Of a stretch of 64,000 bases of DNA, positions 37,242 to 49,022 are shown one piece after another; within the stretch, counting starts at the first letter, position 1; the number at the start of each line of letters is the position of its first letter. This stretch comes from Tanytarsus gracilentus (lineage: Eukaryota > Arthropoda > Insecta > Diptera > Chironomidae). The notes under the pieces are model-generated. The model saw nothing but the letters and a program-made list of their open reading frames with translations. It was not told where the DNA came from and searched no databases. Location: contig JAXRKN010000024.1 of assembly GCA_038502055.1 (NCBI GenBank), forward strand, positions 186,001 to 250,000, in the 5' to 3' direction. The position numbers and the translations under genes were made by a program.

Positions 37242-38182
37242 TTATTTTGGTTTTTTAGTTTTTTGAGCTTTTTCAGTTGTGGTCTCCTTTGGCTTTTTTG
37301 TCTTTTCCTTTGAGTTCTCATCTGATTCCGATTTTTCATGGCTATCACGTTTTGGTTTTTTAGTGCATTTCTCTTTTGACTCTTCTGACGACTTTTCATC
37401 AGACTCACTCGAGCTTGAAGATGGTTTTTTGGTTGTTGTTGTAGTTTCGGTAGTTGGAGCGTCAGTGGATGGTTCCGTAGTTTCTTCAGTTGGTTCATCT
37501 GTGGGATTTCCAGTTGATTCTAAAATTAAATTTTAAAAATTTTAAAACAATAAATTAAAAAATTAAATTGAAAAAATTTATTTTTTAACCTGTAGGTTCT
37601 TCAGTTGGTGCATCTGTAGGTTCATCAGTTGGTGCATCTGTAGGTACTTCAGTTGGCGCATCCGTTGGCGCATCTGTAGGTTCTTCAGTTGGTGCATCTG
37701 TAGGCTCTTCAGTTGGTGCATCTGTAGGTACTTCAGTTGGTGCATCTGTAGGTTCTTCAGTGGGTTCTTCAGTTGGTGCTTCCGTATTCGGGTCAGTTGA
37801 AATTTCAGTGGTCTCTGGATCAGCTTCATCGGCGACTGGCGTTGTTATTTCTACACATCCAGCTCTTCTTGGAAAATCACAAAAGAGATCAACCGGATTA
37901 AATTTCAAACCCTCTGGACAGTCCATTGGAAATGCAATTCCACGAAGACAAATGTAAAATTTTCCGCAGTCATCTGGATTTGGAATGGATGAAACCAAAC
38001 GGTTGGTTATTGGACACTCAACTGATGCCGCTTGCTGAATGGTGACAGCCATTGTCATGGCTATTAAAATTGAAGTGAAAGCTAAAAAGAAATTTAATTA
38101 AATAATTTTTTTAAACTTTTAAAATTTTATTAAAAAATATTTTTATCTCTAAATTTTTAATTTTTTTTAACTCACTTTTCAT
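37242..38182 (-). CDS. Mucin-like peritrophin 3 (CBM14 plus EEPTDAPT repeats)
   Basis: Exons 38176-38182, 37590-38081, 37242-37519; 258 residues. Signal peptide, one CBM14 domain (ECPITN, DDCGKFYIC, MDCPEG, LFCDFP, AGC), then an acidic repeat of PTDAPTEEPTDAPTEVPT replacing the neutral AT repeats of its paralogues. Exon 3 begins ESTGNPT, continues with Thr runs, SSSSSESDEKSSEESKEKC and ends strongly basic (KKPKETTTEKAQKTKKPK). The CBM14 part is close to the two neighbours, whereas the repeat has been replaced, changing the charge of the mucin arm. Likely a secreted chitin-binding mucin. Confidence 0.78.
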
Positions 38183-38500
38183 TTTACTGAATTATTTTCT
38201 TTAAGATCTTTGACAATTTTTAGTTTTGAATTTTTAGAACTAAGCAAAGTTTTTTGTATGAGATGAAGATCGCGACTGACTTTTTAAAGTGAACTAAAAT
38301 CTCATTTTATCATCACTAAAAACATCTTATCTTATTTTCTATGGAAATCTCAGAAAAGTGTTTACGTCAAATGTAAAAAAACAAACTAAATTTCTTTGAA
38401 ATGTTGAAGATCAAAAAACAGTTGTAAAGATTGTAACAAGATTGTAAATTTTTCCATGAAAAAAATGTCAGTGACTGATAAAGAAAATTCGTCGAAAAAC
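38183..38500 (-). promoter_or_regulatory. Promoter of peritrophin 3, diverged copy
   Basis: Alignable by eye with the two 345-bp promoter copies but diverged. AACATCTTATCTTATTTT is conserved (GATA at 38327-38331), with a second TTATC at 38307-38311. The TATA position reads CTTTTTAAAG (38279-38288) and looks weaker. Confidence 0.6.
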
Positions 38501-38883
38501 ATTTTACGTAAAATTATTCAACTGTCGCATGTTTAACAAACCCGTGAGTGTTTTGTAAATTCTACGAAGGTCAATAAAAATTAAAATAAAGTTTATTGTC
38601 ATCATTAAATTTATTATTGGATTGAATTTATTTTCTAATAATTTATAAAATTTTTAGATAGAATACTGAAATATAATTGAGAGCTACCACTTTGTTAACA
38701 TCAACACCAAAATTCATAGAAATTTTTAAAGAGTTTTAAAAAATTTAAAAAATAAGAAAATCTTAAATTAATTTTATAAAATTAAAAAATTAAAAAATTA
38801 ATTTTATAAAATTAAAAATTATTTGAAAAAAAATTTTAAAAATTTTACAGCTCTGATTTTTTAATAATTTCTAATTTTAAATT
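38501..38883. other. Intergenic, nothing seen
   Basis: AT-rich gap between peritrophin 3 and the next minus-strand gene. It includes a small tandem AATTAATTTTATAAAATTAAA run at about 38760-38820. Confidence 0.5.
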
Positions 38884-39711
38884 TTACTTCCGGATATCGC
38901 CAAGATCGTCATCAATTTCTGGTTTGCATTTGCACTCGCAACTTTTTCCACTTGAAACTTCATAAGATGGTCGAACAGTCGAGTACGAGCCGACTTGACT
39001 TCCAGAATAAGAATTTTGATTGTTTTGTGAAAAACTTTCAGATCCTTTCTGTTCATTTTTTTGATGACTGCTTTCGTGATTTTGTGAGAAATATTTTTCA
39101 CTTTTTCCAAAGTTTTTCTTTTGATTTTCTGAGAAGCTTTGTTGATTTTCGACACTTCCGAGAGTTCCATAAATTATTTCATGACCGCCGTAATTTCCTT
39201 GATGGTTCACGTATTGATTTTGATGTTCACCTAAAATTTGGAGTTTTTAATATTTTTAATTAAATTTAAGAAAATAAAAATTACCTGCATTATTTTGTTG
39301 ATACCCAGTAGTCTGATAATTTTGTGATCCAGTTGAGCTCAAATGAGTGTTTGAAATTTTTTGATCTCCATGAAATTGAGTTTGTCCATTGTTGAAGCCA
39401 AATCCTTGCGAACATCCAGAACAACCTTGCGTGTAACTTTGATGCGATCCCGAATTACCATAACTGTGACCGCTCTGATGATTTACGAATCCAAAAGCTT
39501 TGTTGCCACCGTAAGAAGCTCCGAAGGATTTTTTAAATTGAAATCCAAGATGACGCTTGACTTTTGCGGCTGAATCTTAAATGAAATTTAAGTTAAAAAA
39601 ATATTTTATTAATTTTTAACAATTATTTTTACCATCAATTTTCGGATCATCCAAAGCTTTGCAATCGATTAAATAAAAATAAAGAAATAAAGTGAATAAA
39701 ATTAATTTCAT
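38884..39711 (-). CDS. Secreted Gly/Gln/Ser/His-rich protein
   Basis: Three exons: 39633-39711, 39285-39575, 38884-39230; 238 residues, phases agree. Signal peptide LILFTLFLYFYLIDCKA. Early in the mature part is VKRHLG, a possible dibasic cleavage site. The body is rich in Gln, Ser, Gly, Asn, His and Tyr (for example GNSGSHQSYTQGCSGCSQ) with a lysine-rich central patch (SENQKKNFGKSEKYF). The C-terminus has a compact Cys group, SCECKCKPEIDDD. No family recognised. Composition fits an extracellular matrix, silk, glue or eggshell protein; nothing allows a choice. Confidence 0.7.
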
Positions 39712-40477
39712 TATTTTTTCGCTTTCTTGAATGTTCTCCACGTGCTGAAGGTTGAAACTAAACTAAATTTTATGGACATGAAATTTACGAAGAAAAAATA
39801 TTTCAGGTAATTTTTCTGTCCTTAACTTTAAAAGATGCAAAAAAGTTTGTAAAAATTCTTATAAGAATTTTATTTGATTTACATTTTGCAAGGCTTGAGA
39901 ACTTTTGGGAAATTTAAAATTTATTTATTTAAAATTTAATTTTTATTTGTTCTAAAATTTTAACTTTAATTTTTTAAAATTTAAACTTATTTATTTAAAA
40001 TCATCATGTGATAAAATTAAAATAAATATTTTAGGGTAAACTCCCTTAAATTCGACACGTAATCTTAATTTGACCAAATTTTAAACCCACAAAAAAACAA
40101 GTTCTTACAGCTTGTACTCGAAAGTTCTTGATGTTTATGATAATTTCTCACATTAAAGAACATTAACCTTAATTTTCCTGAATAATTCATCAACTTTTTG
40201 TCTAAAGCTCCAAATTTTCAATTTATTTTCGAAAACAAATCAAACAAAACTATTTTTTTGACCCATGACTCATGAAAGAGAAAGTTTGAATAAAATTAAA
40301 ATAAACTTGAACAAATTTTCTAACAACATTATTAGAATTTTGCCATTGACATTGAGCAACTAATTAGAAATTAAACTTTTTTACGTAAATGACATTCAAT
40401 AAATTTGAAATTCAAATTAAATTATTATAAAACGCTGGCGAGTATTTTTTTCCTTACTTACTAATCACCGAGAAGCG
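39712..40477. other. Divergent intergenic region
   Basis: Between a minus-strand secreted-protein gene and the plus-strand reductase. TATAAAA at about 40426-40432 is a candidate promoter for the reductase, about 50 bp before its ATG. A short stretch at 40033-40080 resembles 34952-35000 (TAAAC..CCTTAAAT..GACA), possibly a shared dispersed repeat. Confidence 0.45.
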
Positions 40478-42513
40478 ATGGCGGAAAGTTCGATTAAAAA
40501 GTTTTACGATGGTGCGGAGATTTTCATCACTGGGGGCAGTGGTTTTGTGGGTCGCGTCTTGATCGAAAAATTGTTGAGAAGTTGCGAAGGAATTTCCAAG
40601 ATTTTTCTCCTCATGAGATCGAAAAAAGGAGTTGAAGCTAAAAAAAGAATCGAAAAGTTGACGGATTGCATGGTAAAATTTTAAATTGTTATAAAAATTA
40701 TTAAATTTTAATTTTTTTAGCTCTTTGAAATTCTCAAATCAAAAAATCCCCAAGCACTCGATAAAATTGAAATAATCGAAGGCGACATGATGGAAATTCA
40801 ACTCGGAATTTCACCTCAAAATTTAGCAAAACTCAAAAATTGTTCGCACATTTTTAACGTCGCCGCTTCAGTTCGTTTCGATGATCCGATCAAGGACGCA
40901 CTTTTGATGAACACTCGAGGCACTCGCGAAGTTTGTAGAATGGCATCGGAAATGCCAAATTTAAAGTCGCTCGTTCATGTCTCGACGACGTTCATTCAAC
41001 CCAAAAAATTCTTTGCCGACGAAATTTTTTATCCGGCCGATTTTGATTGGAAAAAATTCATCAAAATGGCGGAAAATTTTGATCACGAAACGATGAACTT
41101 TTTGGAGAAAAAGTGAGATGAAAAAAATTATTGAAAATTATTAAAAATTATTTTGAAAAAATCATTAAAAATAATTTAAAAATAATTTTTTTAGGTTGAC
41201 GAAATTTGCACCAAACACTTACACATTCACGAAGCATTTAGCGGAGCAAGTTTGCAAAGATTTTCGAGATGAAATGAAACTTCCGATTATCATTGTTCGA
41301 CCATCAATTATTTCCAGTAAGTGACAAAATATTTTTAAATAAATTTTAATTAAATTTCTTCAAGGTTCAGAATTTGAACCTTTCTCTGGTCATCTCGACA
41401 ACGTCAACGGACCTTTTGCATTCACGATGGGCTCTGAAATTGGAATTTATCAAGTCACGCTCGTCAGTCGCGAACGCAGACTCGACTACATTCCCGTCGA
41501 TATCTTAATTAAAGGCATGATCATCGCCGGTTGGAAAGATTGGAAGGAAAAGTGTGAAAAAATTCCAATTTACAATGCGGCGGGGATTAAAAAGCCTTGT
41601 TTCGAGGTCATGTCGTTGGCACCCGCGCACAAAATGTTACCGCCAATTAATGCGTTCATGTACAGTGGAATTAAATTTGTGAAATGTTCAGCTTACGCTT
41701 GGATTATTAGGATTGTTGAAATGATCATTCCGGCACTGATTATTGACAGACTTTTGGTGTTTAAGGGCGAGAAACCGAAGTTAGTATTATAAATTCAATA
41801 GTTTTTAGAGCGTTTTTGAAATTGCTAAAAAAATTAAATAAGTTTTAAATTTTAAAGCTTTTTTAGTTTTTTAGAGCTTTGTGGAGCTTTTTTAATTTTC
41901 AGAGCTTTTATTTTTTTAAAAGCTTCTAAACTCCTTAAATAAATTATAAATTTTTTTAGTTATTAAGACCTTTTATAATATTTTAATTCATTTTAAATTT
42001 TTCATATCATTTTAAATTTTTTATACCATTTTAGAAATTTTAGACCATTTTAAAATTTTTAGACTATTTTAAATTTTTTATACCATTTTTAAATTTATTA
42101 GACAATTTTTAATTTTTATTCTTTTGTATAATTTTTATTTTATATTTTTAAATATTTTTAGACTCATGAAAATCCAGCGAAAAATCTACGAGGCTGACCA
42201 GGCGACGGCAATTTTTTCCTCCCGAGATTACGATTTTGTTAATGCAAATTTTCGAGATCTCGGATCAAACATTCCAGTTGAAGAAAAAGAAGAATTTTTC
42301 ATTGATGAGAAACTCAATCAGTTTCTTCACAAACTCATGACTGCGACTTATTTGATGATGCTTAGAGAATTCTTCGGACAAAAAATACCGCAAGATAATG
42401 AGAAGGCGAAAAAGAGATATAAAAAAGTTGTTTTTATATCGAGATCTTATCAAATTATCGCTTACAGTTTGTTGATTTTTTTAGTTATAAAATTATCAAT
42501 GAAATTTTATTAA
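40478..42513 (+). CDS. Fatty acyl-CoA reductase
   Basis: Five exons: 40478-40672, 40721-41112, 41195-41316, 41365-41779, 42162-42513; 491 residues, the usual family length. It reduces fatty acyl-CoA to fatty alcohol with NADPH for wax esters, cuticular lipids or pheromones, normally at the ER or peroxisome. Residues 18-25 (TGGSGFVG) are the Rossmann nucleotide-binding motif; Tyr205 and Lys209 in YTFTK are the YxxxK catalytic pair; EPFSGHLDNVNGP matches the conserved EPxPGWIDNxxGP region. Exon 5 encodes the FAR_C domain (KIYEADQATAIFSSRDYDF) and ends in a hydrophobic segment (IIAYSLLIFLVIKL) with no clear extra domain. Insects have many paralogues, so substrate and symbol cannot be assigned. 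Confidence 0.9.
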
Positions 42514-42839
42514 ATTATTTTTGATAATAAAAACTTAGAAAAAATTATAGGAAACTTTGAAATTTATAAATGGATAAAATTTGCGAGGATTTTGAACTTT
42601 GACTCAAAAACTAAAAAAATGGTTGTTTACTCAAAAAATTATAAATTATAATTTTAGAATTTCAATAAATTATCAGCAGTAAATTTTTTATTTTGATTTA
42701 ATTAGCTATAATCAAAAATTATTTTTATAAAAACAAAAATTTTCATGAATTTTTTAACAAAAGAAGTTGAGAAATTATTCAAACGATTTTTAAATTGCCT
42801 TTGAATAATTTATTAAACATTTATTTGAGCTTGAGAATC
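42514..42839. other. Convergent 3' ends, nothing else seen
   Basis: AATAAA-like signals for the reductase on the plus strand and for the odorant receptor on the minus strand fall here. Confidence 0.5.
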
Positions 42840-44316
42840 TCAAGCGTTATTTTCAATTCTTTGGATTTCTTTACAAAAATTGTAATAACTGTAGACAGTC
42901 GAAAGAATCTGAAAATAAAATAATTTTTTTACTTTTTTATAATTAAAATTTTTGAAAAATGGGTATGGAAAGATTGCCCAAAAACAGATTGCCTAGTGGG
43001 AATTTTTCAATCAATTAAACATTTATAAATCATTAACATTACCCACACAAAAAATACCCACAGTCAAATTGTCCAAATTTAAATTACCTAAAGACAAATT
43101 ACCCAAAATCAAATTCCCCACTTTAATTTTACCCTTTGTATGACAAAGATTCTAATTAATTTTAATTAAATAAATAAAAAATTCTCACCATCACAAATTG
43201 CTCCAAATTCACCATCGAAAATTTCACAATTGTCAATCCTGAAGATTTTTGGCTTCTCATCATCGAAATCAGTATCATTTTTTTCACTTTCAAGTCTTCA
43301 AATTCCTCCCATCCACAATTGTAAATTTTATTACAAATTTCACCGCTCGAATCGATCAAAAGTTGCCCGTAATAAGTTTGAATGAAAGCTTTCATTAAAT
43401 GAGCAAAAAACGGAATCGAAAAGAAAAATTTTTTTTCGCAATATTTAGCGAGTGAAGCTTCAAACGCAATCATGCAAAGTGCAGAGATGGAAACGACAAA
43501 ATTGAGAAATAAAATCAGGCTGCAAATTTTTTTCAACTCATTGCGAATTTCATAAAGTTGCGAGTGTTGTTCGATGAGTTTTTTAAGTTCGAGAATGTAG
43601 TTTGGAGGTTTTACTGCAACTTTTGAAGTCTTTGGTGGACTTTTTAAATTTTCAATCAGCGTTTGATTTTCAACGTCAGTTTTTAAATTCTCAAATTTAT
43701 TTCCAAGTTCAATAAATTCAAGCGACAACATTGAAATCACACCGTAAATCACCGCATCCGTCAGCAGCGTAATCAAAGCCATAACAAGTTTTGTGTTCAA
43801 ATTCCAGAGTACAGAAAAAATGTAGAAAAAACTAAAAATAGGTTGAAGAATTTGCGGGAGAGTTTTCACATCAAATACTGAGCTCAAAAATATTTCAAAA
43901 ACGACGTAAATCAACCAATAAAAAAAGAATATTTTAATAGATCTAAAATTTTTCTGAAATCTCTTTAAAATTTTACAATTTTTGTCGTAAAGTTTCGGCA
44001 ATTTTTCAATTAATTCGTTAAACTTTTCTCGGTTGATGTAAATGAGAAAATATTTAGCTGCTGTTGTGGATATCAAAAGCATCACAATTACAATCACCAA
44101 AAAATCATCAAATTGTCCATCGAATGTTGCCGCTTTGTATGCAAATGAAATAAAATCAATCGTCATTATGGAGAGAAAAATGTAAAACACAAAAGTCGAA
44201 AATTTATTTAACTTTAAAGTTAAAATCTTATCAAACTGAAAAACTCTCCAAAAGAGACTCGAAAAGTCGAAGAAAGAATCCATTTTTGCTTTTAATCTGC
44301 TCGAAATTATTTTCAA
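42840..44316 (-). CDS. Odorant receptor (7tm_6)
   Basis: Two exons: 43189-44316 and 42840-42908; 398 residues, typical for insect odorant receptors. Several hydrophobic helices are visible (FVFYIFLSIMTIDFISFAY, FLVIVIVMLLISTTAAKYF, ICSLILFLNFVVSISALCM). The C-terminal signature is clear: YYGQLLIDSSGEICNKIY, then CGW, MRSQK, LTIVKFSMVNLEQFV and, in the last exon, ILSTVYSYYNF. Such receptors form ligand-gated cation channels with Orco in sensory neurons. The last intron (42909-43188) contains a GTGGG/CCCAC word array at 42960-43130. An internal Met at residue 12 is an alternative start. It stands next to three gustatory-like genes on the same strand but is not their close paralogue. Confidence 0.88.
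42960..43130. repeat. TTGCCCA / AAATTACCC word array in an OR intron
   Basis: Repeated ATTGCC(C/T)A, TTACCCA and AATTGTCC words over 170 bp, for example AAATTACCTAAAGACAAATT. It is the reverse complement form of the GTGGGCAATTT arrays at 47600 and 52140-52545. Confidence 0.55.
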
Positions 44317-44410
44317 AACTGAAAGTTTGAATTACATAAAAATAAACATTGAAAATTATTTAAATTTTTAATGAAATTTTGAGTCGCTTTGATAGAAAAA
44401 ATTATTGGTT

Positions 44411-45641
44411 CTAGCCGATGACATCGAATTGAATTACGATGATTATGTTGGACAACAGAAATGCGGCCATCTAAATGGAAAAATAAATAATTAATTAAGA
44501 AATTAAAGAGACTCACAGCCGCCATTAATTCCATATTTAAAATGAATAATTTTCCAATTTTAAACTGCAATGGTTCGTGTAGATTTCGAAATGATAAAGT
44601 TGAGCCTTTTTCGATTGCAAATTTTGTTGCCGTTTGTTGAATGATGTTGCATTTACTGCAGATTGAAACAACTGTGAGGATGTCTCGAAATGCCCAGAAA
44701 CAGATGAGAGCTTAAAAATTGAATTTAAAAATATTTTCTTAAATTTGGTTTAAACTTACGCATTGATCGAAATGTTTTTGAGTCTCGGTTAATTCCAACA
44801 ATTGTTGTAATTCCATAAGAAAGGTGGTTTGTTGTAGCACAAAGAAAATGAGCTTAAAAATTTTTAAAATTAATTAAAAAATTATAAAATATGTGGGTGA
44901 AAAAATCTCTGGGCAAAACTCATGCACCCTTTAATTTTTAAAAAATTTGTAAAATTCAAAATTAATTTAAATTCTATAAATTTCCTCACCCAAACACAAA
45001 ACCGCCAACAGCGAAAATTTCTTCTGAATAATTTTGTAAATTTCCACTAAACTTTCATACAAAACTTCCACAACTTCATGTCTCACAATTAAAGTCCTTG
45101 AAGCTTTATAAATTTGTTGAATTCTCATAAAAATGTTTGTGATTAAGAAATTAATGAAAATGAAAGCGATTGTGTATGATGGATAGTGAAACATGACTAA
45201 AATTAGTTCAAAAAGCGGCATCAAAGGTCGAAGTGCGAGAAAAAGTAAAATATAAACGCACAAAAATACAAGAAAGAAAAATAAAAATTCAATTTTGAGA
45301 TTTTTATTCTCAATTTTTTGATCAAATATTTTCTCAAACTGAATATCGAAATTTTCAAGTTTTTTAATAATTTCTTGAATATTTTTAGCATTTAAAAGCA
45401 AAACCAAATAGACGAGTGTCACAATTATGTTATGGACATTCAGCTCAAGTGAATTAATTAACTCAAAAATATTAAAATTGTTATTAGTTTTAGTTTCAAT
45501 ATAAAAAGAAAAGTAAAGAAAGCGAAAATAATTTAAAAGCATTAAAATTCGGATAATTATGGAAAATAAATTATGACTTGAAGTTATTCCAAAAGTTTTG
45601 AAAACAAATGTGAAAATTTTAAAATCTTTTGCAACTGACAT
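44411..45641 (-). CDS. Gustatory-receptor-like chemoreceptor A
   Basis: Four exons: 44990-45641, 44760-44852, 44517-44710, 44411-44470; 332 residues with intron phases 1, 1, 0. Exon 1 has six hydrophobic stretches and ends IQKKFSLLAVLCLG, the region before the last helices in insect Gr proteins. Exon 2 reads HFLCATTNHLSYG, exon 3 has RDILTVVSICSKC and LHEPLQFKIGKLF, and the 60-nt last exon codes a final helix ending SNIIIVIQFD, comparable to the Gr motif TYhhhhhQF but with SN instead of TY. It is shorter than most Grs (370-400). One of three tandem paralogues. Ligand unknown; a sensory cation-channel role is inferred from family. Confidence 0.75.
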
Positions 45642-46138
45642 TTTTTAAATAATTTGACTTGAATTTTGAACTTAAAAAATTTATTTATAATTTGAACTTA
45701 AATATTTTATTTATAATTTGAACTTAAATATTTTATTTAAAAATTTGAACTTAAATTTTTTATATAAAATTCTGAACTAAAAGATTTGATTTTTATTTTA
45801 AACTTAAATTATTGATTTAAAATTTTGAACCTAAATTTTTTATTTTAATTTTGAACATAAATTTTTGAACTTGAATTTTTTCCTAATTTGAACTTGAGTT
45901 TTTAAAAAAAAATTAAATTTTGCATTTTTAGTTTTTGATTTAAAACTTTGAACTTTAATTTATAATTTTTAATTGTTTCAAGTTTTGTGGCTACAGACAA
46001 TGAAAGTATTCACAGCAATAAAACAAATTTATTTATTTAGTATGAAAAATTATAGTTAGTAACATAAATCACTTTGACATGAAGCAATTAACAAAAAATC
46101 TCATTATTAAAAATTAATTAATCAATTTTATTTGTAAT
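45642..46138. repeat. Spacer with TTTGAACTTAAATATTTTA tandem repeat
   Basis: From about 45655 to 45900 the sequence repeats (A/T)TTTGAACTTAAAT(A/T)TTTTATTT with drift, about eight to ten units of 24-30 bp, directly upstream of receptor A. No coding signal. Confidence 0.65.
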
Positions 46139-47352
46139 TTAATCGATGAGATCAAACTGAAGTACTAAGATGATGTTAGCTAATAAAAAAGCGCCGATCT
46201 GAAAAATATTTAATAAATTATAAGAAAAAATAATTAATTAAGTCCCTCACCGCAGTCATTAATTTCATGTCGATAGCAAACATTTTTCCAATTTCAAAGT
46301 TGAGCGGTTCATGTAAATTTTTAAAAGATAAAATTGACGTTTCGTTGTCATTTAAATTTTTTCCACATTCTATTGAAATTTTAGAAGCTGCTCGTTGAAT
46401 TTTGTCGCATTTTGTGCAGATTGAAACTGCAAGCGCAATGTCTCGCAGAGCCCAAAATGTTACGAGACCTGAAAAATAAAATAAAAAAGATGCCAGAAAT
46501 TTTACCCACTGGACATTTGACCCAAAAATAATTTCTTGAAATTTTTTTACCAATTGATCGAAAAGTTTTAATATTTTTATCAATTCCTAAAAGTCTAGAA
46601 ATTCCATATGAAACGTGATTTGTTGTGCTGCAAATAAAACGCGCTGAAAATAATCGAAAATTAAAATTTAATTAAAAAAAATTAAGCTTAAACTCACCCA
46701 AACACAATGCCAATAAAATTGAAAACTTGTTCTGGATAATTTTGTGAATTTCCACCAAACTTTCATACAAAAATTCTAAAATTTCTTCTTCCACAATTAA
46801 TTTTTTTGCAGCTTCGTAAAATTGTTGAATTCTTATTAAAATGTTTGAGATTAGAAAGTTCAAGAAAATGAAGCAAATTATGTAATAAGGACACTGAATC
46901 CAAATCAAAATCGTCAAGTAGAATGGCACAACTTTAATCAGTGAGTAAAACAGAAAAATGTGGAGCGAAAACCAAACAATAAAAAAAATTGAAAATTCAA
47001 TGTGAAAAAATTTCTTTTCGATTTTCTGCGCGAAAATTTTCTTAAATCTTTTGTCAAAAATTTCAAACTTTCGAATAATTTTATGAAAATCTTTTTCTGT
47101 TTTTATTAAAATTAAATAAATTAAAAACATTATTAAGTTGTGAACTTTTACTTCAACTTCGTTAATAAACTCGAGAAGATTAAAAATTTCATCTTTCTTT
47201 GTTTTTTGGAAAGGCGGAAAGAAAATAAACTTAAAAAAAGTTAAAATCATTAAAGTTCGAATTAAAATTCTTATAAATTTATTTTTTGGAGTTATTCCGA
47301 TGATTTTCAGGAAAAAACTAAAAATTATGAAATCTTTTGATGCTGACGACAT
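46139..47352 (-). CDS. Gustatory-receptor-like chemoreceptor B
   Basis: Four exons: 46698-47352, 46551-46643, 46251-46468, 46139-46198; 341 residues; phases 1, 1, 0. Closest visible relative is receptor A: start SxAKDF/SASKDF, IQNKFSILLALCLG at the end of exon 1, RFICSTTNHVSYG in exon 2, ALRDIALAVSICTKC and LHEPLNFEIGKMF in exon 3, and the last helix ANIILVLQFD. Exon 2 and exon 4 have exactly the same lengths (93 and 60 nt) as in A and C. Multi-pass membrane protein, presumably in gustatory or other sensory neurons. Confidence 0.75.
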
Positions 47353-47495
47353 TTTTTAATGTTTTTAAACTTCAACCCACGATTTACGATTTGGAATTAA
47401 AGTTACAACGATTATTTTCTTAATCAGTTAATTTTGTTTTGATTTTTGTAATTAAAAATTTATAAACAATTTATTAATAGCCTTAATTAAGTTAA

Positions 47496-48775
47496 TTAGC
47501 TCATTAAGTCGTATTGAATGATTATGATGATGTTTGACACGATGAAAGCTAAAACCTGGAAGTGAAAAAATTTAATTAAAATTTTTTAAATTAAAAGGGT
47601 TAAGGACATATTGCCCACATGACATTTTACCCACATCAAAAATTTGTGGGCACAATGCAGGCGAAATGAAATTTTTAAGAGCTTAATTACAAATAAAATT
47701 TCAACTTACATTTCCCAACATTTTTAAGTCAACCGAAATCAATTTTAAAATTAAAAATTTCTCAGCCGTCTCACGAGTTTCAGTCAAATCAAATTCATCA
47801 TCAATTTCATGAAGTTTAATGACATAAAAATGTTTAAAATCTTCTCGAATGTTAGTGAATTGACGTGAAATGTTGACAATCACGAAACCATCACGGATTA
47901 ACCATGAAAAAGAAAGAACTTAAAGAAATTATTAAATATTTTAACAATTTTTGAATGATTAATAAACTTACGAATTGACTCAAGCGACATTGTCGATCCA
48001 ATGTTGTGAATTATTTTCATTATTGTTACACTAATATAATTTGAAGTGTCAATTAGGTAAAAAACTGAAAATAAATTTAAATTTGAATGTGGGCAAAATT
48101 TCCTGACCCCTTTTTATTTTTTTTCTTACCAAATAAAATCAAAATCAAAATCGACAATTTTTCAACAAAAAATTCACAAATTTTCATCAAAATTTTCAGT
48201 AAAATTTTCTTTTGGTTATTTTTAATTTTAAAATTTTCATCATTTTTAATTATGAAAATTCTTTCCGACACGTTTGTTAAAATAATTGACATTAAAATCA
48301 TCGTAACTGCCGTAAAAGAGTTAAAAATTGTCGTCAAAATTGATTTAAATCTTTTAAATCTTATCACAAAGTTTACAATTATTTGAAAGTAAATCGAGAA
48401 AGTCAACAAGAAAATTAGTTTAAAAATAAATTTTGACCTTTTCAATTCAATTTTTTTGTAGACTTTTTCATAATTTACATCAAACTTTTTTAAATTTTCA
48501 AAAAATTTAATCAGATTTTTTTCACAAAATAAAACAAAAATGTAGCAAACGAGTCCATAAGAGTTGAAAAATGTTTGATCGACAACTCGCATGATGTTGA
48601 GAGTTGACGACTTTGATGGCTCGAAATAATTATAATTATTGAATAAATTATAACTAAATCCAAAAAGCAAAACAGGTCGAACTAAAAATCGATAAAACTT
48701 CGAAAATTTCAAAGTATTTTTTAAATTTATTCCGTAAAGTTTCAGAATAAAGAAAATAAATTTTAAATCAGTCAT
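47496..48775 (-). CDS. Gustatory-receptor-like chemoreceptor C
   Basis: Four exons: 48130-48775, 47972-48064, 47710-47918, 47496-47555; 335 residues; phases 1, 1, 0. The exon plan equals A and B (93 and 60 nt for exons 2 and 4), but the sequence is much more diverged. Exon 1 ends FVEKLSILILILFG; exon 2 starts FYLIDTSNYISV; exon 3 is acidic (IDDEFDLTETRETAEKF); the last helix reads SNIIIIIQYD. No stop or frame break is seen, so it seems intact. It is the most distal member of the tandem array. Confidence 0.7.
47595..47655. repeat. GTGGGCAAT / ATTGCCCAC words in receptor C intron
   Basis: ATTGCCCACATGACATTTTA and CCCACATCAAAAATTTGTGG form a small inverted pair of the same word family as at 42960 and 52140. 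Confidence 0.5.
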
Positions 48776-49022
48776 GACGTGTGAAAATATGAAAGTAAAC
48801 TAATCGTTGAGCTTTTGATGAAATTTAATGTCGTTAATTGACCTGTCAAAATAATTGTCATTAATTTGAAAACCTATTAATAAATCAGTTTCAAAATTTT
48901 AACTTCATATTTCTTTTTTTTTTTTGATTAAATTTTTTACATCTTTTTTCTGCTTCCTAATTTTGTATTTTACGAGCTCAAAAAAAATTTACAATTCCAT
49001 AAAAAATAATTTTTCGATTCCT
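48776..49022. other. Intergenic
   Basis: 5' flank of receptor C on one side and the TATA box of a decayed secreted-protein gene on the other. Nothing else is seen. Confidence 0.5.
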
